From NCBI RefSeq assembly GCF_002794255.1, contig NZ_PGGW01000052.1, positions 1 through 64,000 of the forward strand: a DNA stretch of 64,000 nucleotides, in the 5' to 3' direction. The stretch is from Streptomyces carminius. Lineage in GTDB: Bacteria; Actinomycetota; Actinomycetes; Streptomycetales; Streptomycetaceae. The translations under genes and the position numbers were made by a program. Positions 43,582 through 51,748 of this stretch are shown here, in pieces. The notes beneath the pieces were generated by a model. It had not been told where the DNA came from, made no database searches, and worked only from the letters and a program-made list of their open reading frames with translations. The first letter of the stretch is position 1. Every line of letters begins with the position of its first letter.

Positions 43582-45204
43582 ATGAGAAAGACGCGCAGTT
43601 CCGGAAAGCCCGGTTTCCCCGGGAACCGCCGTTTCGCCACGGCCCTGGTGGTCTCGACGCTGGCCGGAACCGGGCTGGCCGCCTGCGGCGGGCAGGACGA
43701 CCTGGGTCTCCGGAGCGCCGAGAACGCCGAGGGCACGCCGCGGGCCCAGGCAGCCGAGCGGACCGCGGACCACGCCAAGATCACCTGGGGCACGTGCCCG
43801 GAGCCGGCCGGGGAAGCGAGCCGGAATCCCCGCCTGACCTGCGGGACGATGAAGGTCCCGCTGAACTACCGCGATCCGGACGGCACGAAGATCGATGTGG
43901 CGGTCTCGCGGCTGGCCACGGCCAAACCCGGGAAGAGGCGCGGCGTCCTGCTGCTGAACCCCGGCGGACCGGCCGTGGGCGGTCTCGGCATGCCCGCGAC
44001 CATGGCGCCCACGCTGCCGAAGTCCGTGCTGAACAGCTACGACCTGATCGGCTTCGACCCGCGCGGCGTCGCGCACAGCACTCCGCAGAGCTGCGGTCTC
44101 CAGGACCCCAGCGTGCCCGGGCTCTTCCCCTATCCCGCCGCGGACGGCTCGATCACCCAGAACGTGGCCGCCGCCAAGGCCGACGCCGAGAAGTGCGCCG
44201 ACACGGCGGGCGACGACCTGCGGCACTTCACCACCGCCAACACCGCCCGCGACATGGACCGCATCCGCCAGGCGCTCGGCGAGCGGAAGATCTCCTACTG
44301 GGGCCAGTCCTACGGCACCTACCTCGGCGCCGTCTACAGGTCCCTCTTCCAGGACCGGACCGACCGGATGATCCTGGAAGGCAACATCGACCCCACCAAG
44401 GCGTGGGCCGACCAACTGGCCACCTGGGGCAAGGGCATGGCCGACCGGTTCCCCGACGCGGCCGCCGTCGCCGCGGCCCAGGACGGCACCCTCGGGCTGG
44501 GCGACAGCGTCGAGCAGGTGACCCGGAGCTACCTCACCCTCGCCGATCGGCTCGACCGCGAGCCCGTCCCCGTGCCGGGCGCGTCCCTGTCACTGGACGG
44601 ACCGCTGCTCCGGAGCATCACCTACGGCATGCTTCAGCGCAACGAGACGCTCCCACCGCTGGTCGGTTTCTGGAAAGCCGCCGCCGCCCTGGCCGACGGC
44701 AGTGCCACCGACGCCGACAAGGAAGTTCTCCAGCAGATCCTCGCCGGCACCCCGCGGGCCCCGGGCGTCCCCGCGGACAACCAGGCCACCATGTTCCTGG
44801 CTCTCCTCTGCGGCGACGCCGAATGGTCCCAGGACACCGACGGCTACGCCGCCCGCACCGCCGCCGACCGCAAGGCGTGGCCCCTCACCGCGGGAATGCC
44901 GGCCAACATCTGGGCGTGCGCCTACTGGAAGAAGCCGGTCGAGCAGCCCGTCACCGTGACCGGCGAAGGCCCGCGCAACACCCTGATCCTCCAGAACCGC
45001 CGGGACAACGCCACTCCGTGGGAGGGCGGCACAGGGCTGCACAAGGCCCTCGGCGACGGTTCCGCCTTCGTCGGCGTGGACAACGGCGGGCACTACGTCT
45101 ACAACGCGGGCTCCGCCTGCGCCGACAAGGCGACCGTCGGCTTCCTGACCACCGGCCACCTGCCGCGCAAGGACGTCTACTGCACCGACGTCAAGCGGAA
45201 GTGA
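43582..45204 (+). CDS. Secreted lipoprotein alpha/beta-hydrolase, TAP-like peptidase
   Basis: A 540-residue exported serine hydrolase like the Streptomyces SlpD/SlpE and tripeptidyl-aminopeptidase group. A signal peptide ends in the lipobox LAAC (Cys35). The nucleophile is Ser243 in GQSYGTYLG; the acid lies in QNRRDNATPW and the His in VDNGGHYVYN. LLLNPGGPAVGG is the oxyanion strand. It should trim peptides outside the cell. AGGAGGG lies 7-9 bp before the ATG. Confidence 0.93.
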   Translation: MRKTRSSGKPGFPGNRRFATALVVSTLAGTGLAACGGQDDLGLRSAENAEGTPRAQAAERTADHAKITWGTCPEPAGEASRNPRLTCGTMKVPLNYRDPDGTKIDVAVSRLATAKPGKRRGVLLLNPGGPAVGGLGMPATMAPTLPKSVLNSYDLIGFDPRGVAHSTPQSCGLQDPSVPGLFPYPAADGSITQNVAAAKADAEKCADTAGDDLRHFTTANTARDMDRIRQALGERKISYWGQSYGTYLGAVYRSLFQDRTDRMILEGNIDPTKAWADQLATWGKGMADRFPDAAAVAAAQDGTLGLGDSVEQVTRSYLTLADRLDREPVPVPGASLSLDGPLLRSITYGMLQRNETLPPLVGFWKAAAALADGSATDADKEVLQQILAGTPRAPGVPADNQATMFLALLCGDAEWSQDTDGYAARTAADRKAWPLTAGMPANIWACAYWKKPVEQPVTVTGEGPRNTLILQNRRDNATPWEGGTGLHKALGDGSAFVGVDNGGHYVYNAGSACADKATVGFLTTGHLPRKDVYCTDVKRK

Positions 45205-45507
45205 GCTTCCCCGTTGTGCGGGAGGTGACCGGGCGTGGCCGGCCGAACGGCACCTTCCCGCCCTCCTGGCACCCGCTACTGAGGGGCCCGAGGCTCACCT
45301 CAGTGTCCAGTCCTGGTGGAATCCGGTGGCCGGTCCTGCCAACAACAGCTTGTCGCAGCTCGATCCGGACGCGGCCAGTCTGCGTCATCGACGGACTCCA
45401 GTGGAGCCGCACCGCCGGTCGGCCTGGTGCCGGGACCCGCACACCGGCCGCGTCCCGGCGAAGGGAGGCTGATCCGTCCACGCGGCGCGGCTGTTCCCGG
45501 GCGGGCA
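45205..45507. other. 303-bp gene-free stretch holding a methyltransferase scar
   Basis: Between the hydrolase and the convergent methyltransferase I see no gene. The only recognisable content is the PIMT-like 3' fragment at 45401-45490. Confidence 0.6.
45401..45490 (+). pseudogene. 3' fragment of a PIMT-like methyltransferase gene
   Basis: This segment aligns with 41314-41410, the last part of the intact PIMT-like gene. It includes 35 identical consecutive bases (45424-45458 against 41337-41371), covering the codons for WCRDPHTGRVP. The rest of the gene is missing. With the scar at 39847 it shows that PIMT-like genes in this region have been copied or lost more than once. Confidence 0.88.
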
Positions 45508-46176
45508 TCACCCGGGAGTGCGAGCACGGACCAGGAGGGTGCCGACATCCCCGGGGTCGGGGGCCGGGAGGACCTGGGCGTCGATGTCGGTGAAACCGTT
45601 GCGCTTGAGCAGATCGGCCCACCACCCGGGGCCGTACGACCAGCGCACGACGGTCAGCTTGCGGCCGGCGAATCCGTTGCCGTACATCGGCTGGGGGCCG
45701 TGGTGGCCCTCGATGGGTTCGGCCTGGGAGAAGGCGAGGACTCCGCCCGGGATGAGGCGCCGGGCGATCAGCGGAACCAGTTCCTCGGGGTCGGTGAACC
45801 AGAGGGCACCCCAGACGGAGAAGATCGCGTCGTAGGCCGCCTCCGTGCTGCGGAGGTGGTCGCATGCCTCGGCGTGGACGAAGGTCAGCCCGGGTGTGCC
45901 GCCCCACCAGCGGCGGGCACGGGCGATCTGGACGGTGGAGAAGTCCAGGGCCGTCACCGCCACACCGGTACGGGCGAGGTGGACGGCCTCCCTGCCCTCG
46001 GCGCAGCCGAGCTCCAGCGCGGTACGCGGGCTGCCCAGGAACTCGGCCCCCGGCCCATGGCCGTCGTACTGGGTCCAGGCGAACCCGTCGACCTCAGGAG
46101 TCGGCTGTTCGCCCTCACCCCGGTACGGCTTGTAGGTGTCCCAGTACTCGGAAAGGCTGGTCGACGCGCGGGGCAC
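45508..46176 (-). CDS. Class I SAM-dependent methyltransferase
   Basis: A 222-residue methyltransferase: motif I TALELGCAEGREAVHLARTG, acidic motif II VTALDFS, motif IV FSVWGALWFTDPEELVPLIARRLIPGGVLAFSQ. A conserved N-terminus (SLSEYWDTYKPYRGEGEQP) looks like small-molecule methyltransferases. The substrate is unknown. GGAGGA lies about 6 bp before the GTG. Confidence 0.92.
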   Translation of the reverse strand: MPRASTSLSEYWDTYKPYRGEGEQPTPEVDGFAWTQYDGHGPGAEFLGSPRTALELGCAEGREAVHLARTGVAVTALDFSTVQIARARRWWGGTPGLTFVHAEACDHLRSTEAAYDAIFSVWGALWFTDPEELVPLIARRLIPGGVLAFSQAEPIEGHHGPQPMYGNGFAGRKLTVVRWSYGPGWWADLLKRNGFTDIDAQVLPAPDPGDVGTLLVRARTPG

Positions 46177-46284
46177 GGGCTTCCTCCGGGGTGTCCGAGG
46201 GGCTGGACACCGTATCCGCGCGCCCGGGCGCCCACGGCTTGACCGTGCGTTTTCATCCGTGCGAGTGACGACAGCGCGCTTCGG

Positions 46285-46467
46285 TCAGGCGGGTATGTCG
46301 AACTCGTTGCCCTTGGCGCCGTCGATGGAGCACTCCCAGATGTGGCGGATGACGACAAGGGCGGGGCGCTCGGGCTCTTGCTGCCTCGACCAGGGTGCGT
46401 CCTGACGCATCGACGAGTAGGAGGCGGCGGAGAACTCCCGCACGCGTACATGCGGGCCGGTGATCAC
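46285..46467 (-). pseudogene. Degenerate DUF397 gene
   Basis: The last 29 codons (ERPALVVIRHIWECSIDGAKGNEFDIPA) match the intact DUF397 at 47428 closely. Upstream, only a short FSAASYSS piece recalls the usual start; the middle of the domain is lost. The 3' 55 bp are nearly identical to 47426-47480. It has no XRE partner beside it. It is probably the remnant of a second XRE/DUF397 pair. Confidence 0.75.
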
Positions 46468-46581
46468 GTCTTCACCGATGATCGCGGTGTGCGGATGCGG
46501 TTCGGGAGCCAGCCAGGCCGGTCCTCACCGGCACGGTCGGCCTTCGGGGAGTGGGCCCTGTCGGCGGCCACGGCAGCCGGT

Positions 46582-46618
46582 CGGGTAGCCGGGCCACGTC
46601 GCCGTACTCGGCTACCCG
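46582..46618. repeat. 10-bp inverted repeat beside the transposase remnant
   Basis: CGGGTAGCCG (46582-46591) and CGGCTACCCG (46609-46618) are exact inverted copies, 17 bp apart. They touch the start of the transposase tail. It could be a hairpin of the element or a later insertion scar. Confidence 0.6.
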
Positions 46619-46619
46619 A

Positions 46620-46733
46620 CACCGCCACCGCGCTGTGGTCACGAGATACGACAAGCTCGCCGTCCGCTACGAGGCCACTGTACCGGCCGCAATGATCAAC
46701 GGATGGATACGAGTGGCTCCGGCGTACCTGTGA
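46620..46733 (+). pseudogene. C-terminal remnant of an IS5-type transposase
   Basis: The 37 codons HRHRAVVTRYDKLAVRYEAT, then VPAAMINGWIRVAPAYL match the usual end of IS5-group transposases (RYDKLAVRYEATV...INEWL). No DDE residues or terminal repeats remain. It marks an old insertion and deletion between the damaged DUF397 and the ankyrin gene. Confidence 0.8.
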
Positions 46734-46751
46734 TCGCTAGCCTCACCAGCT

Positions 46752-47195
46752 GTGAAGCAGCGGCAGCAGAAGAAGCTCTCCCACCGCCTTTTCGAGGCAG
46801 TCCTGTCAGGTGACGCCAGGTGCGTGAAGGCCCTGCTGCGCGGTGGAGCAAGCCCGGAGAGGAGGAGCACAGACGGCACCACTCCTCTGTACCTGGCATC
46901 AGTACAGGGCGAGGCCGAAGTGGCCCGCTTGCTCATGGAGGCCGGGGCTTCCCCCGACACTGAAAGCAGCGGCCCGGGCTCGGAGGGCACACCGCTGTGC
47001 GCGGCTGCTTGCTGGGGACACACCGCAACGGTCCGGGAACTGTTGGCGCACGGCGCCGATCCCAACCTCCGCGAAGACCAGGGCGCAGGCCGGTCGCCGC
47101 TGGACTGGGCGGACAACGGCCCCCACCCCGGCATCACCGAAATTCTCAGGGCGGCAGGAGCGCACTCGACAACAGAAGCTCCCCCGGCTCCGTAG
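46752..47195 (+). CDS. Ankyrin-repeat protein
   Basis: A 147-residue protein of about four ankyrin repeats: LFEAVLSGDARCVKALLRGGASPERRSTDGTTPLYLASVQGEAEVARLLMEAGASPD, then GTPLCAAACWGHTATVRELLAHGADPNLRE and SPLDWADNGPHPGITEILRAAGA. It should bind a partner protein; no enzymatic domain. TAGCCT (46737-46742) 9 bp before the GTG suggests a leaderless message. Confidence 0.9.
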   Translation: MKQRQQKKLSHRLFEAVLSGDARCVKALLRGGASPERRSTDGTTPLYLASVQGEAEVARLLMEAGASPDTESSGPGSEGTPLCAAACWGHTATVRELLAHGADPNLREDQGAGRSPLDWADNGPHPGITEILRAAGAHSTTEAPPAP

Positions 47196-47427
47196 TCGGC
47201 ATGGTCTCGCACTCACTCAGGACGAATCCTGCCCGCCACCGGGGTGCTTGGTGCAGAGGACGACGCCCAGCACCTCACTGGTACTGCTGTGGATCATGTC
47301 CTGACAGGCGTGTCGAGTTCGGCCCACCAGCCGGTGTCCACAGGTGGGAGGCCCGTCGGCGCCTCGGCGAGCATCACGGGGGCGGTCTCGGGCTGACCGG
47401 GGAGCCGGCCCCCGTGGTGCTCCGTGG

Positions 47428-47643
47428 TCAGGCGGGTATGTCGAACTCGTTGCCCTTGGCGCCGTCGATGAAGCACTCCCAGACGTGTCGGGTGACGACG
47501 AAGGGCGGGTTGTCCGGGTCCTCGTTGTCGCGGAGCGCGACCCGGTCACCGGGCAGGAAGGCCACCTCCAGGCAGCCGTTGGTGCTCTCGCTCACGCTGG
47601 CCTTCCGCCACTGAACGTTGCCGAGATCCGGTGTGTCGGTCAT
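47428..47643 (-). CDS. DUF397-domain protein, partner of the XRE regulator
   Basis: A 71-residue DUF397 protein (WRKASVSESTNGCLEVAFLPGDRVALRDNEDPDNPPFVVTRHVWECFIDGAKGNEFDI). It follows the XRE/DUF5753 gene with a 3-bp gap. Such pairs are numerous in Streptomyces; the WhiJ-like examples act in development, the small partner modulating the regulator. Confidence 0.93.
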   Translation of the reverse strand: MTDTPDLGNVQWRKASVSESTNGCLEVAFLPGDRVALRDNEDPDNPPFVVTRHVWECFIDGAKGNEFDIPA

Positions 47644-47646
47644 GGG

Positions 47647-48507
47647 TTACAACTCCTCCAGTAGGGTCTCCAGGAACTGCGCCGACTCTTCCTCGTCGAG
47701 CGCCATGCCGCGCAGGCGGCCGAAGTCGGCGTCGAAGCGCCGGATGTCGTGCGGCTTCTGCATGTAGAGGTTCCCACCCGGGGTGTCCAGGTAGACCACC
47801 ACGGGCTCCGCCGGGTCCGGGAAGTCCAGGATGGTGAAGGAACCGTGCAGGGCGGCATGCGCGCCCTTGCTGAACGGGAGGACCTGCAGCGTGACGTTCG
47901 GCACCTCCCGGGCGTAGTGGGCCAGGTACTGGAGCTGCGCTCGCATCACCTCGCGGCCACCGACGAACCGGCGCAGGCACGCCTCGTCGAGGACGGCGTT
48001 GAGCTCCAGCGGGTGCGGCTTACGGGTCAGGGCTTCCTGCCGGTGGGAGTGGAACGCGACAAGGGTGTCGATCTCGCTGTTCTGCGCGGTGGGGCGCCCC
48101 GCACGATGGATGGCACGCGAGTAGTCCTCGGTCCGCAGCAGGCTGTGGACCATGGCCAGTGTGTACACCCGCAGTGTGGCCGCGTCGGCTTCCAGCCCGA
48201 TGTAAGTGGCGAGGTTGGGCGGCAGAGCGTCCTCGTAGACGGTCCACCATCCCTGTTCGGGACCGTCCTGGAACAGGTTCAGCAGCAGCTCGCGCTGTTC
48301 CTTCGACGCCTCGTAGGCGTCGAGGAGTCCCCGCAACTCGATGAGCTGGAGCTTGCGGCCGCCGTTCTCGATCCGGCTGATGGTGGAGTCGGACCGGTCG
48401 ATGGCCTTGCCCGCTTGTTCGATCGTCATTCGTGAATCTTCACGAAGGCGGCGTAGCTCTCTGCCAAGACGCCTCATGCGTACCACGGGACCGTGGGATC
48501 GCTTCAT
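47647..48507 (-). CDS. XRE-family regulator with DUF5753 (WhiJ-like)
   Basis: A 286-residue regulator. The N-terminal XRE HTH (LGRELRRLREDSRMTIEQAGKAIDRSDSTISRIENGGRKL) is followed by the DUF5753 ligand-like domain (QGWWTVYEDALPPNLATYIGLEADAATLRVYTLAMVHSLLRTEDYSRAI...VLPFSKGAHAALHGSFTILDF). ATG 48507 has GAGGAGG 7 bp upstream. The dyads at 48620-48657 are its likely binding site. Confidence 0.94.
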   Translation of the reverse strand: MKRSHGPVVRMRRLGRELRRLREDSRMTIEQAGKAIDRSDSTISRIENGGRKLQLIELRGLLDAYEASKEQRELLLNLFQDGPEQGWWTVYEDALPPNLATYIGLEADAATLRVYTLAMVHSLLRTEDYSRAIHRAGRPTAQNSEIDTLVAFHSHRQEALTRKPHPLELNAVLDEACLRRFVGGREVMRAQLQYLAHYAREVPNVTLQVLPFSKGAHAALHGSFTILDFPDPAEPVVVYLDTPGGNLYMQKPHDIRRFDADFGRLRGMALDEEESAQFLETLLEEL

Positions 48508-48619
48508 TTGGCGGCCTCCTCCCCTGCTTCTACTGAGGGTCATCCTGCCTCACTCTGAGGCATGGAGGTAATCGACGTTTTCATCCGCTCCATCCCGGTT
48601 CTTCACCTGGCGAAGGTTG

Positions 48620-48657
48620 CTGAATCTTCTGACAGAAGTTGCAGACAGAAGATTCAG
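48620..48657. promoter_or_regulatory. Dyad cluster (CTTCTG/CAGAAG) before the XRE gene
   Basis: CTGAATCTTCTG (48620-48631) and CAGAAGATTCAG (48646-48657) are perfect 12-bp arms. An inner dyad CTTCTG-A-CAGAAG sits at 48626-48638. The three half-sites lie 113-150 bp from the XRE gene and 90-128 bp from the primase-like gene. XRE binding is inferred. Confidence 0.75.
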
Positions 48658-48747
48658 GCGTCATTCTAGAGGCATCCGCTACGCCGGGTAGCCATCTGGT
48701 CGCTCATCGCTTACTGGTTCGATTCGCCTGATGGTCGGGAGCACGTC

Positions 48748-49401
48748 ATGCAGCACTCAGCACGTCACACCGCCCAGCGCCCGGGGGCGGCCCCGGACCG
48801 GGTGCTGCTGTCGCCGCGCGGTGCCGCGCGGCGGGAGCGGGTCGAGCAGGCGCGCCGCTGGGCGCACCGGTACGCCGGGCTCGGGTGGGCGGTGACGCCC
48901 GCCTGCACGGGGCGCCACGCGTGGTGCTTCGCCCCGGACCGGCACCCGGCCACGCCCCGGTGGGCGCGGGAGGCGACGGCGGACCCGGCGGCGCTGGACC
49001 GGCTGTGGGACGCCCGCCCCTCGTACGGCGTGATCGCCGCCACCGGGCCCGGGCGGGGCATGGCCGCCCTGTGCGCCGACGGCCTCCGGTGGCCGTACGT
49101 GCTCGCAGTCCTCGCCGCCGCCGGGATCGCGGCACCGGTCATGCGGCTGGCCGCCCCGCACGGCGAGGGACCCGAGCGGCTGTACGTGCTCACGGACGAG
49201 GAGCCGCCGCCCGTCCCCGCCGGGGAACGGGCGGGCCGGGTCACCGCGCACCCGCCGCACCGCCCGCTGCCGCTGCCCGCCGCCGACGGCGCCGGGCACG
49301 CCCGGTGGGTCGCGCCGCCGACCGGGCACCCCCTGCCGGCGGCACGCCAGGTGCTCGACGTACTCGGCGCGCTCGGCGCGCTCACCACCCTCCACCCCTG
49401 A
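48748..49401 (+). CDS. Primase/polymerase-like small protein
   Basis: A 217-residue protein resembling the N-terminal part of actinobacterial 'bifunctional DNA primase/polymerase' proteins: RRWAHRYAGLGWAVTPACTGRHAWCF and PRWAREATADPAALDRLWDARPSYGVIAATG. The catalytic Asp pair of active prim-pol domains is not evident, so it is likely a non-replicative relative. GGGAG precedes the ATG. Confidence 0.7.
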   Translation: MQHSARHTAQRPGAAPDRVLLSPRGAARRERVEQARRWAHRYAGLGWAVTPACTGRHAWCFAPDRHPATPRWAREATADPAALDRLWDARPSYGVIAATGPGRGMAALCADGLRWPYVLAVLAAAGIAAPVMRLAAPHGEGPERLYVLTDEEPPPVPAGERAGRVTAHPPHRPLPLPAADGAGHARWVAPPTGHPLPAARQVLDVLGALGALTTLHP

Positions 49402-49420
49402 ACGGAAGGACCCCAGGCCC

Positions 49421-49951
49421 ATGACCCCACACTCACCCCTCGTCCCCGGGCTGCGGCCCGTGCCGCCCGCCCGTCCCCGCCGCGGTGAGCGCGGCCGGTG
49501 GACGACCACCGCCGTCGACGGGCGCTCGGAACTGAGTCCCCGGCGGGCCCGCGAGTACGTGCGCCGGGTCTGCGGGCGGTGGCGGGTGCCCGCCGCGCAG
49601 GCCGAGAACGCCGTGCTGATCGTCTCGGAGCTGGTCACCAACGCCGTGGTGCACGGCGTTGGTGACCGCGTCACGGTCGTGGTGACGCTGACCGGCCGGG
49701 ACCGGCTGACGGTCAGCGTCACCGACCGGGGCCCGGAGGCCGGGGGAGAGGCGGGGGAGGACGGGTCCGGCGGTACGCCACCCCCGCCGCCGGACGAGCC
49801 CTGCCCGGCCGCCGAGGGGGGCCGGGGGCTGTGGCTGGTGTCGGTGCTGGCCACCGAGGTGGGGTGTGAACCGGTCACCGGCGTCGGCAGGGGCACCGGC
49901 ACCCGGATCTGGGCCCGTATCGACCCGCCGGAGGCGGCGTGCGGGGCGTGA
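49421..49951 (+). CDS. RsbW-like ATP-binding regulator (HATPase_c_2)
   Basis: A 176-residue anti-sigma-factor-type kinase fold: RAREYVRRVCGRWRVPAAQAENAVLIVSELVTNAVVHGVGDRVTVVVTL, then a DRG box and GGRGLWLVSVLATEVG. Members bind ATP and may sequester sigma factors or act as small signalling proteins. It carries a Gly/Pro insertion before the last motif. The next gene overlaps its 3' end by 13 bp. Confidence 0.88.
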   Translation: MTPHSPLVPGLRPVPPARPRRGERGRWTTTAVDGRSELSPRRAREYVRRVCGRWRVPAAQAENAVLIVSELVTNAVVHGVGDRVTVVVTLTGRDRLTVSVTDRGPEAGGEAGEDGSGGTPPPPPDEPCPAAEGGRGLWLVSVLATEVGCEPVTGVGRGTGTRIWARIDPPEAACGA

Positions 49952-50325
49952 CGGGCGTGCGGGGAGTGGTGCGGCGGTACCGGCGGGTGCACCTGTGCAC
50001 GGTCACCGCGACGCGGGAGGCCGGGACCGTGCCGCTGGCCCGGGCGTACGCCCCCGGCGGGCGGTCCGCCCTGCGGTGGCTGTGGGCCGAGGCCGACGGA
50101 CTCGCCGCCCGCCTCGGCCCCGGAACGGAACACGGCCCCGGAACGGCCGCCCGGCTGCTGCGGATGTGGAGCCGGAGCCTCGCCGCGGGCGAGGTCGCCC
50201 TGCACACCCTCGCCCTGGGACGGCCGTACGGGCTGACCGTGGGCGAGCGCGGCACGGCGTACGCGCTGGAGGTCCGGCGGATCCTGCTGCCGTCGGAGCC
50301 GACCGCCGGGGAAGGGATGCGGTGA
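49939..50325 (+). CDS. Hypothetical 128-residue protein
   Basis: I do not recognise this basic protein (RRYRRVHLCTVTATREAGTVPLARAYAPGG...SLAAGEVALHTLALGRPYGLTVGERGTAYALEVRRILLP). It overlaps the RsbW-like gene by 13 bp, so the two are probably cotranslated. GGAGG lies 5 bp upstream of the GTG. Confidence 0.6.
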   Translation: MRGVTGVRGVVRRYRRVHLCTVTATREAGTVPLARAYAPGGRSALRWLWAEADGLAARLGPGTEHGPGTAARLLRMWSRSLAAGEVALHTLALGRPYGLTVGERGTAYALEVRRILLPSEPTAGEGMR

Positions 50326-50381
50326 GGGCGCGGTGAGGGCGCGATGAGGGCGCGATGAGGGCGGAGGTACGGACGGCGGGA

Positions 50382-50669
50382 TCACCCGGCGTCGGTCGCG
50401 GCCCGGCGCCGCCTCCCGCCGAGTGCCAGGCTCAGCAGGGCGATGCCGGCGGAGACGAGGACGAGCCGCACGCCCCAGTCGACGGCGGTCCCGTACTCGG
50501 CGTCGGCGAACACGGGGAGCCGGAGCAGGAGCGTGCCGAGCGGATAGGTGGCCAGGCAGACGAGCAGCATCGCCCAGAAGGGGGGCTCGTTGCGGAAGGC
50601 CAGCACGTTCAGGGCGAGGAACACGGTGCCGAGCACGGCGAGGACGGCGACGGAGGCCATGGAGGTCAT
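50382..50669 (-). CDS. Small membrane protein, 95 residues
   Basis: Three membrane helices (VAVLAVLGTVFLALNVLAF; WAMLLVCLATYPLGTLLLRLPV; WGVRLVLVSAGIALLSLAL) with an RRRRAATDAG tail. Unknown function. GGAAGG lies 9 bp before the ATG. Confidence 0.72.
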   Translation of the reverse strand: MTSMASVAVLAVLGTVFLALNVLAFRNEPPFWAMLLVCLATYPLGTLLLRLPVFADAEYGTAVDWGVRLVLVSAGIALLSLALGGRRRRAATDAG

Positions 50670-50869
50670 GGGAACCAGCCTTCCGGCCGACGGGCGGGGG
50701 AGCGTCGGCCCCGCGGGGGAACGGCGCCTCTGCCGGAGGACATAGGGAGGACACGGACACACGGCACAGGCACGTGACACGGCCCGCCCCGGAGTGCCGC
50801 GGTACGACTGATCGCCGCGACCGGCGGGTAACCGCCTGCTCCGGTCACCCGGCGTTCTACGCTGACGCC

Positions 50870-51673
50870 ATGCCTCCCGCGAAGCGCAAGCCCAGGACGT
50901 ACGAGCCGGCCCTGGTGCGGGCCGGGCTCATCGGGCAGGTGGAGTCCGTGCGCACCGCCGTGCACCGGCTCACCCCCGAGCAGCTGGCCCTGCCCTCCGG
51001 GCTGCCCGGCTGGGACGTGCACCACCTCGTCGTCCACATCGCCGGGCAGATCGAGGCGGTGCCCCGGCTGCTGGCCGAGCCCCCGCCCCGGGTGCCCGGA
51101 CCGCAGACGGACCTGAACACCTGGGCGATGTCCACCGCCGCCGTCGCCGACCGGCTCGACGCCGAGACCCGCAAGCACGCCCAGGAGTACGAGAGCGCGG
51201 CGCGGGCCGTCGACGACGCCGTCGAGCAACTGGAGCCGGTGCTGGAGCAGGCGGTACGGCCCGACGTGCTGCTGCCGCACGGCTTCGGCGCCATGCGCGC
51301 CCTGGACTTCACGGTGACCCGGCTGGTGGAGCTGGTGGTGCACAGCGACGACCTGGCCCGCGCCACCGGCGTCCGCGTCCCGCCGGCCCGCCAGGCGCTG
51401 GCCTCCGCCGTACGGCTGCTGGCCGACGCGCTGGCCGCCAAGGCACCCGGCTCCTCGGTGGAGGTGCGCGTCCCGCCCTTCGCGGTCGTCCAGTGCGTCG
51501 AGGGTCCCCGGCACACCCGGGGCACCCCGCCGAACGTCGTGGAGACCGACCCGCTCACCTGGATCCGGCTGGCCACCGGCCGTACCGACTGGGCGGCGGA
51601 GCTCGATGCGGCGCATCTCACAGCCAGTGGCGAACGCGCCGATCTGCGTGCGCACCTTCCTGTGCTGGGCTGA
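50870..51673 (+). CDS. Maleylpyruvate-isomerase-like / sterol-carrier-family protein
   Basis: A 267-residue protein with the DinB-like helical bundle of mycothiol-dependent maleylpyruvate isomerases (LTPEQLALPSGLPGWDVHHLVVHIAGQIEAVPRLL; DFTVTRLVELVVHSDDLARATG). A small C-terminal domain follows (PNVVETDPLTWIRLATGRTDWAAEL) as in SCP2-like tails. Substrate unknown. TACGCT (50858-50863) 7 bp before the ATG fits a leaderless message. It is directly upstream of purF but has its own promoter. Confidence 0.85.
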   Translation: MPPAKRKPRTYEPALVRAGLIGQVESVRTAVHRLTPEQLALPSGLPGWDVHHLVVHIAGQIEAVPRLLAEPPPRVPGPQTDLNTWAMSTAAVADRLDAETRKHAQEYESAARAVDDAVEQLEPVLEQAVRPDVLLPHGFGAMRALDFTVTRLVELVVHSDDLARATGVRVPPARQALASAVRLLADALAAKAPGSSVEVRVPPFAVVQCVEGPRHTRGTPPNVVETDPLTWIRLATGRTDWAAELDAAHLTASGERADLRAHLPVLG

Positions 51674-51748
51674 TGCCCCAGCGTGAGCGGTCCGCCCGGC
51701 GGCCGCCCGGATTCGGAGCACCGCGTGACCTGTCCTAGACTCGAACGC

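Noticed and set aside
47196..47427. Extra small gene between the ankyrin gene and DUF397
   Set aside because: Both strands give short frames without ribosome sites or similarity; nothing is supported here.
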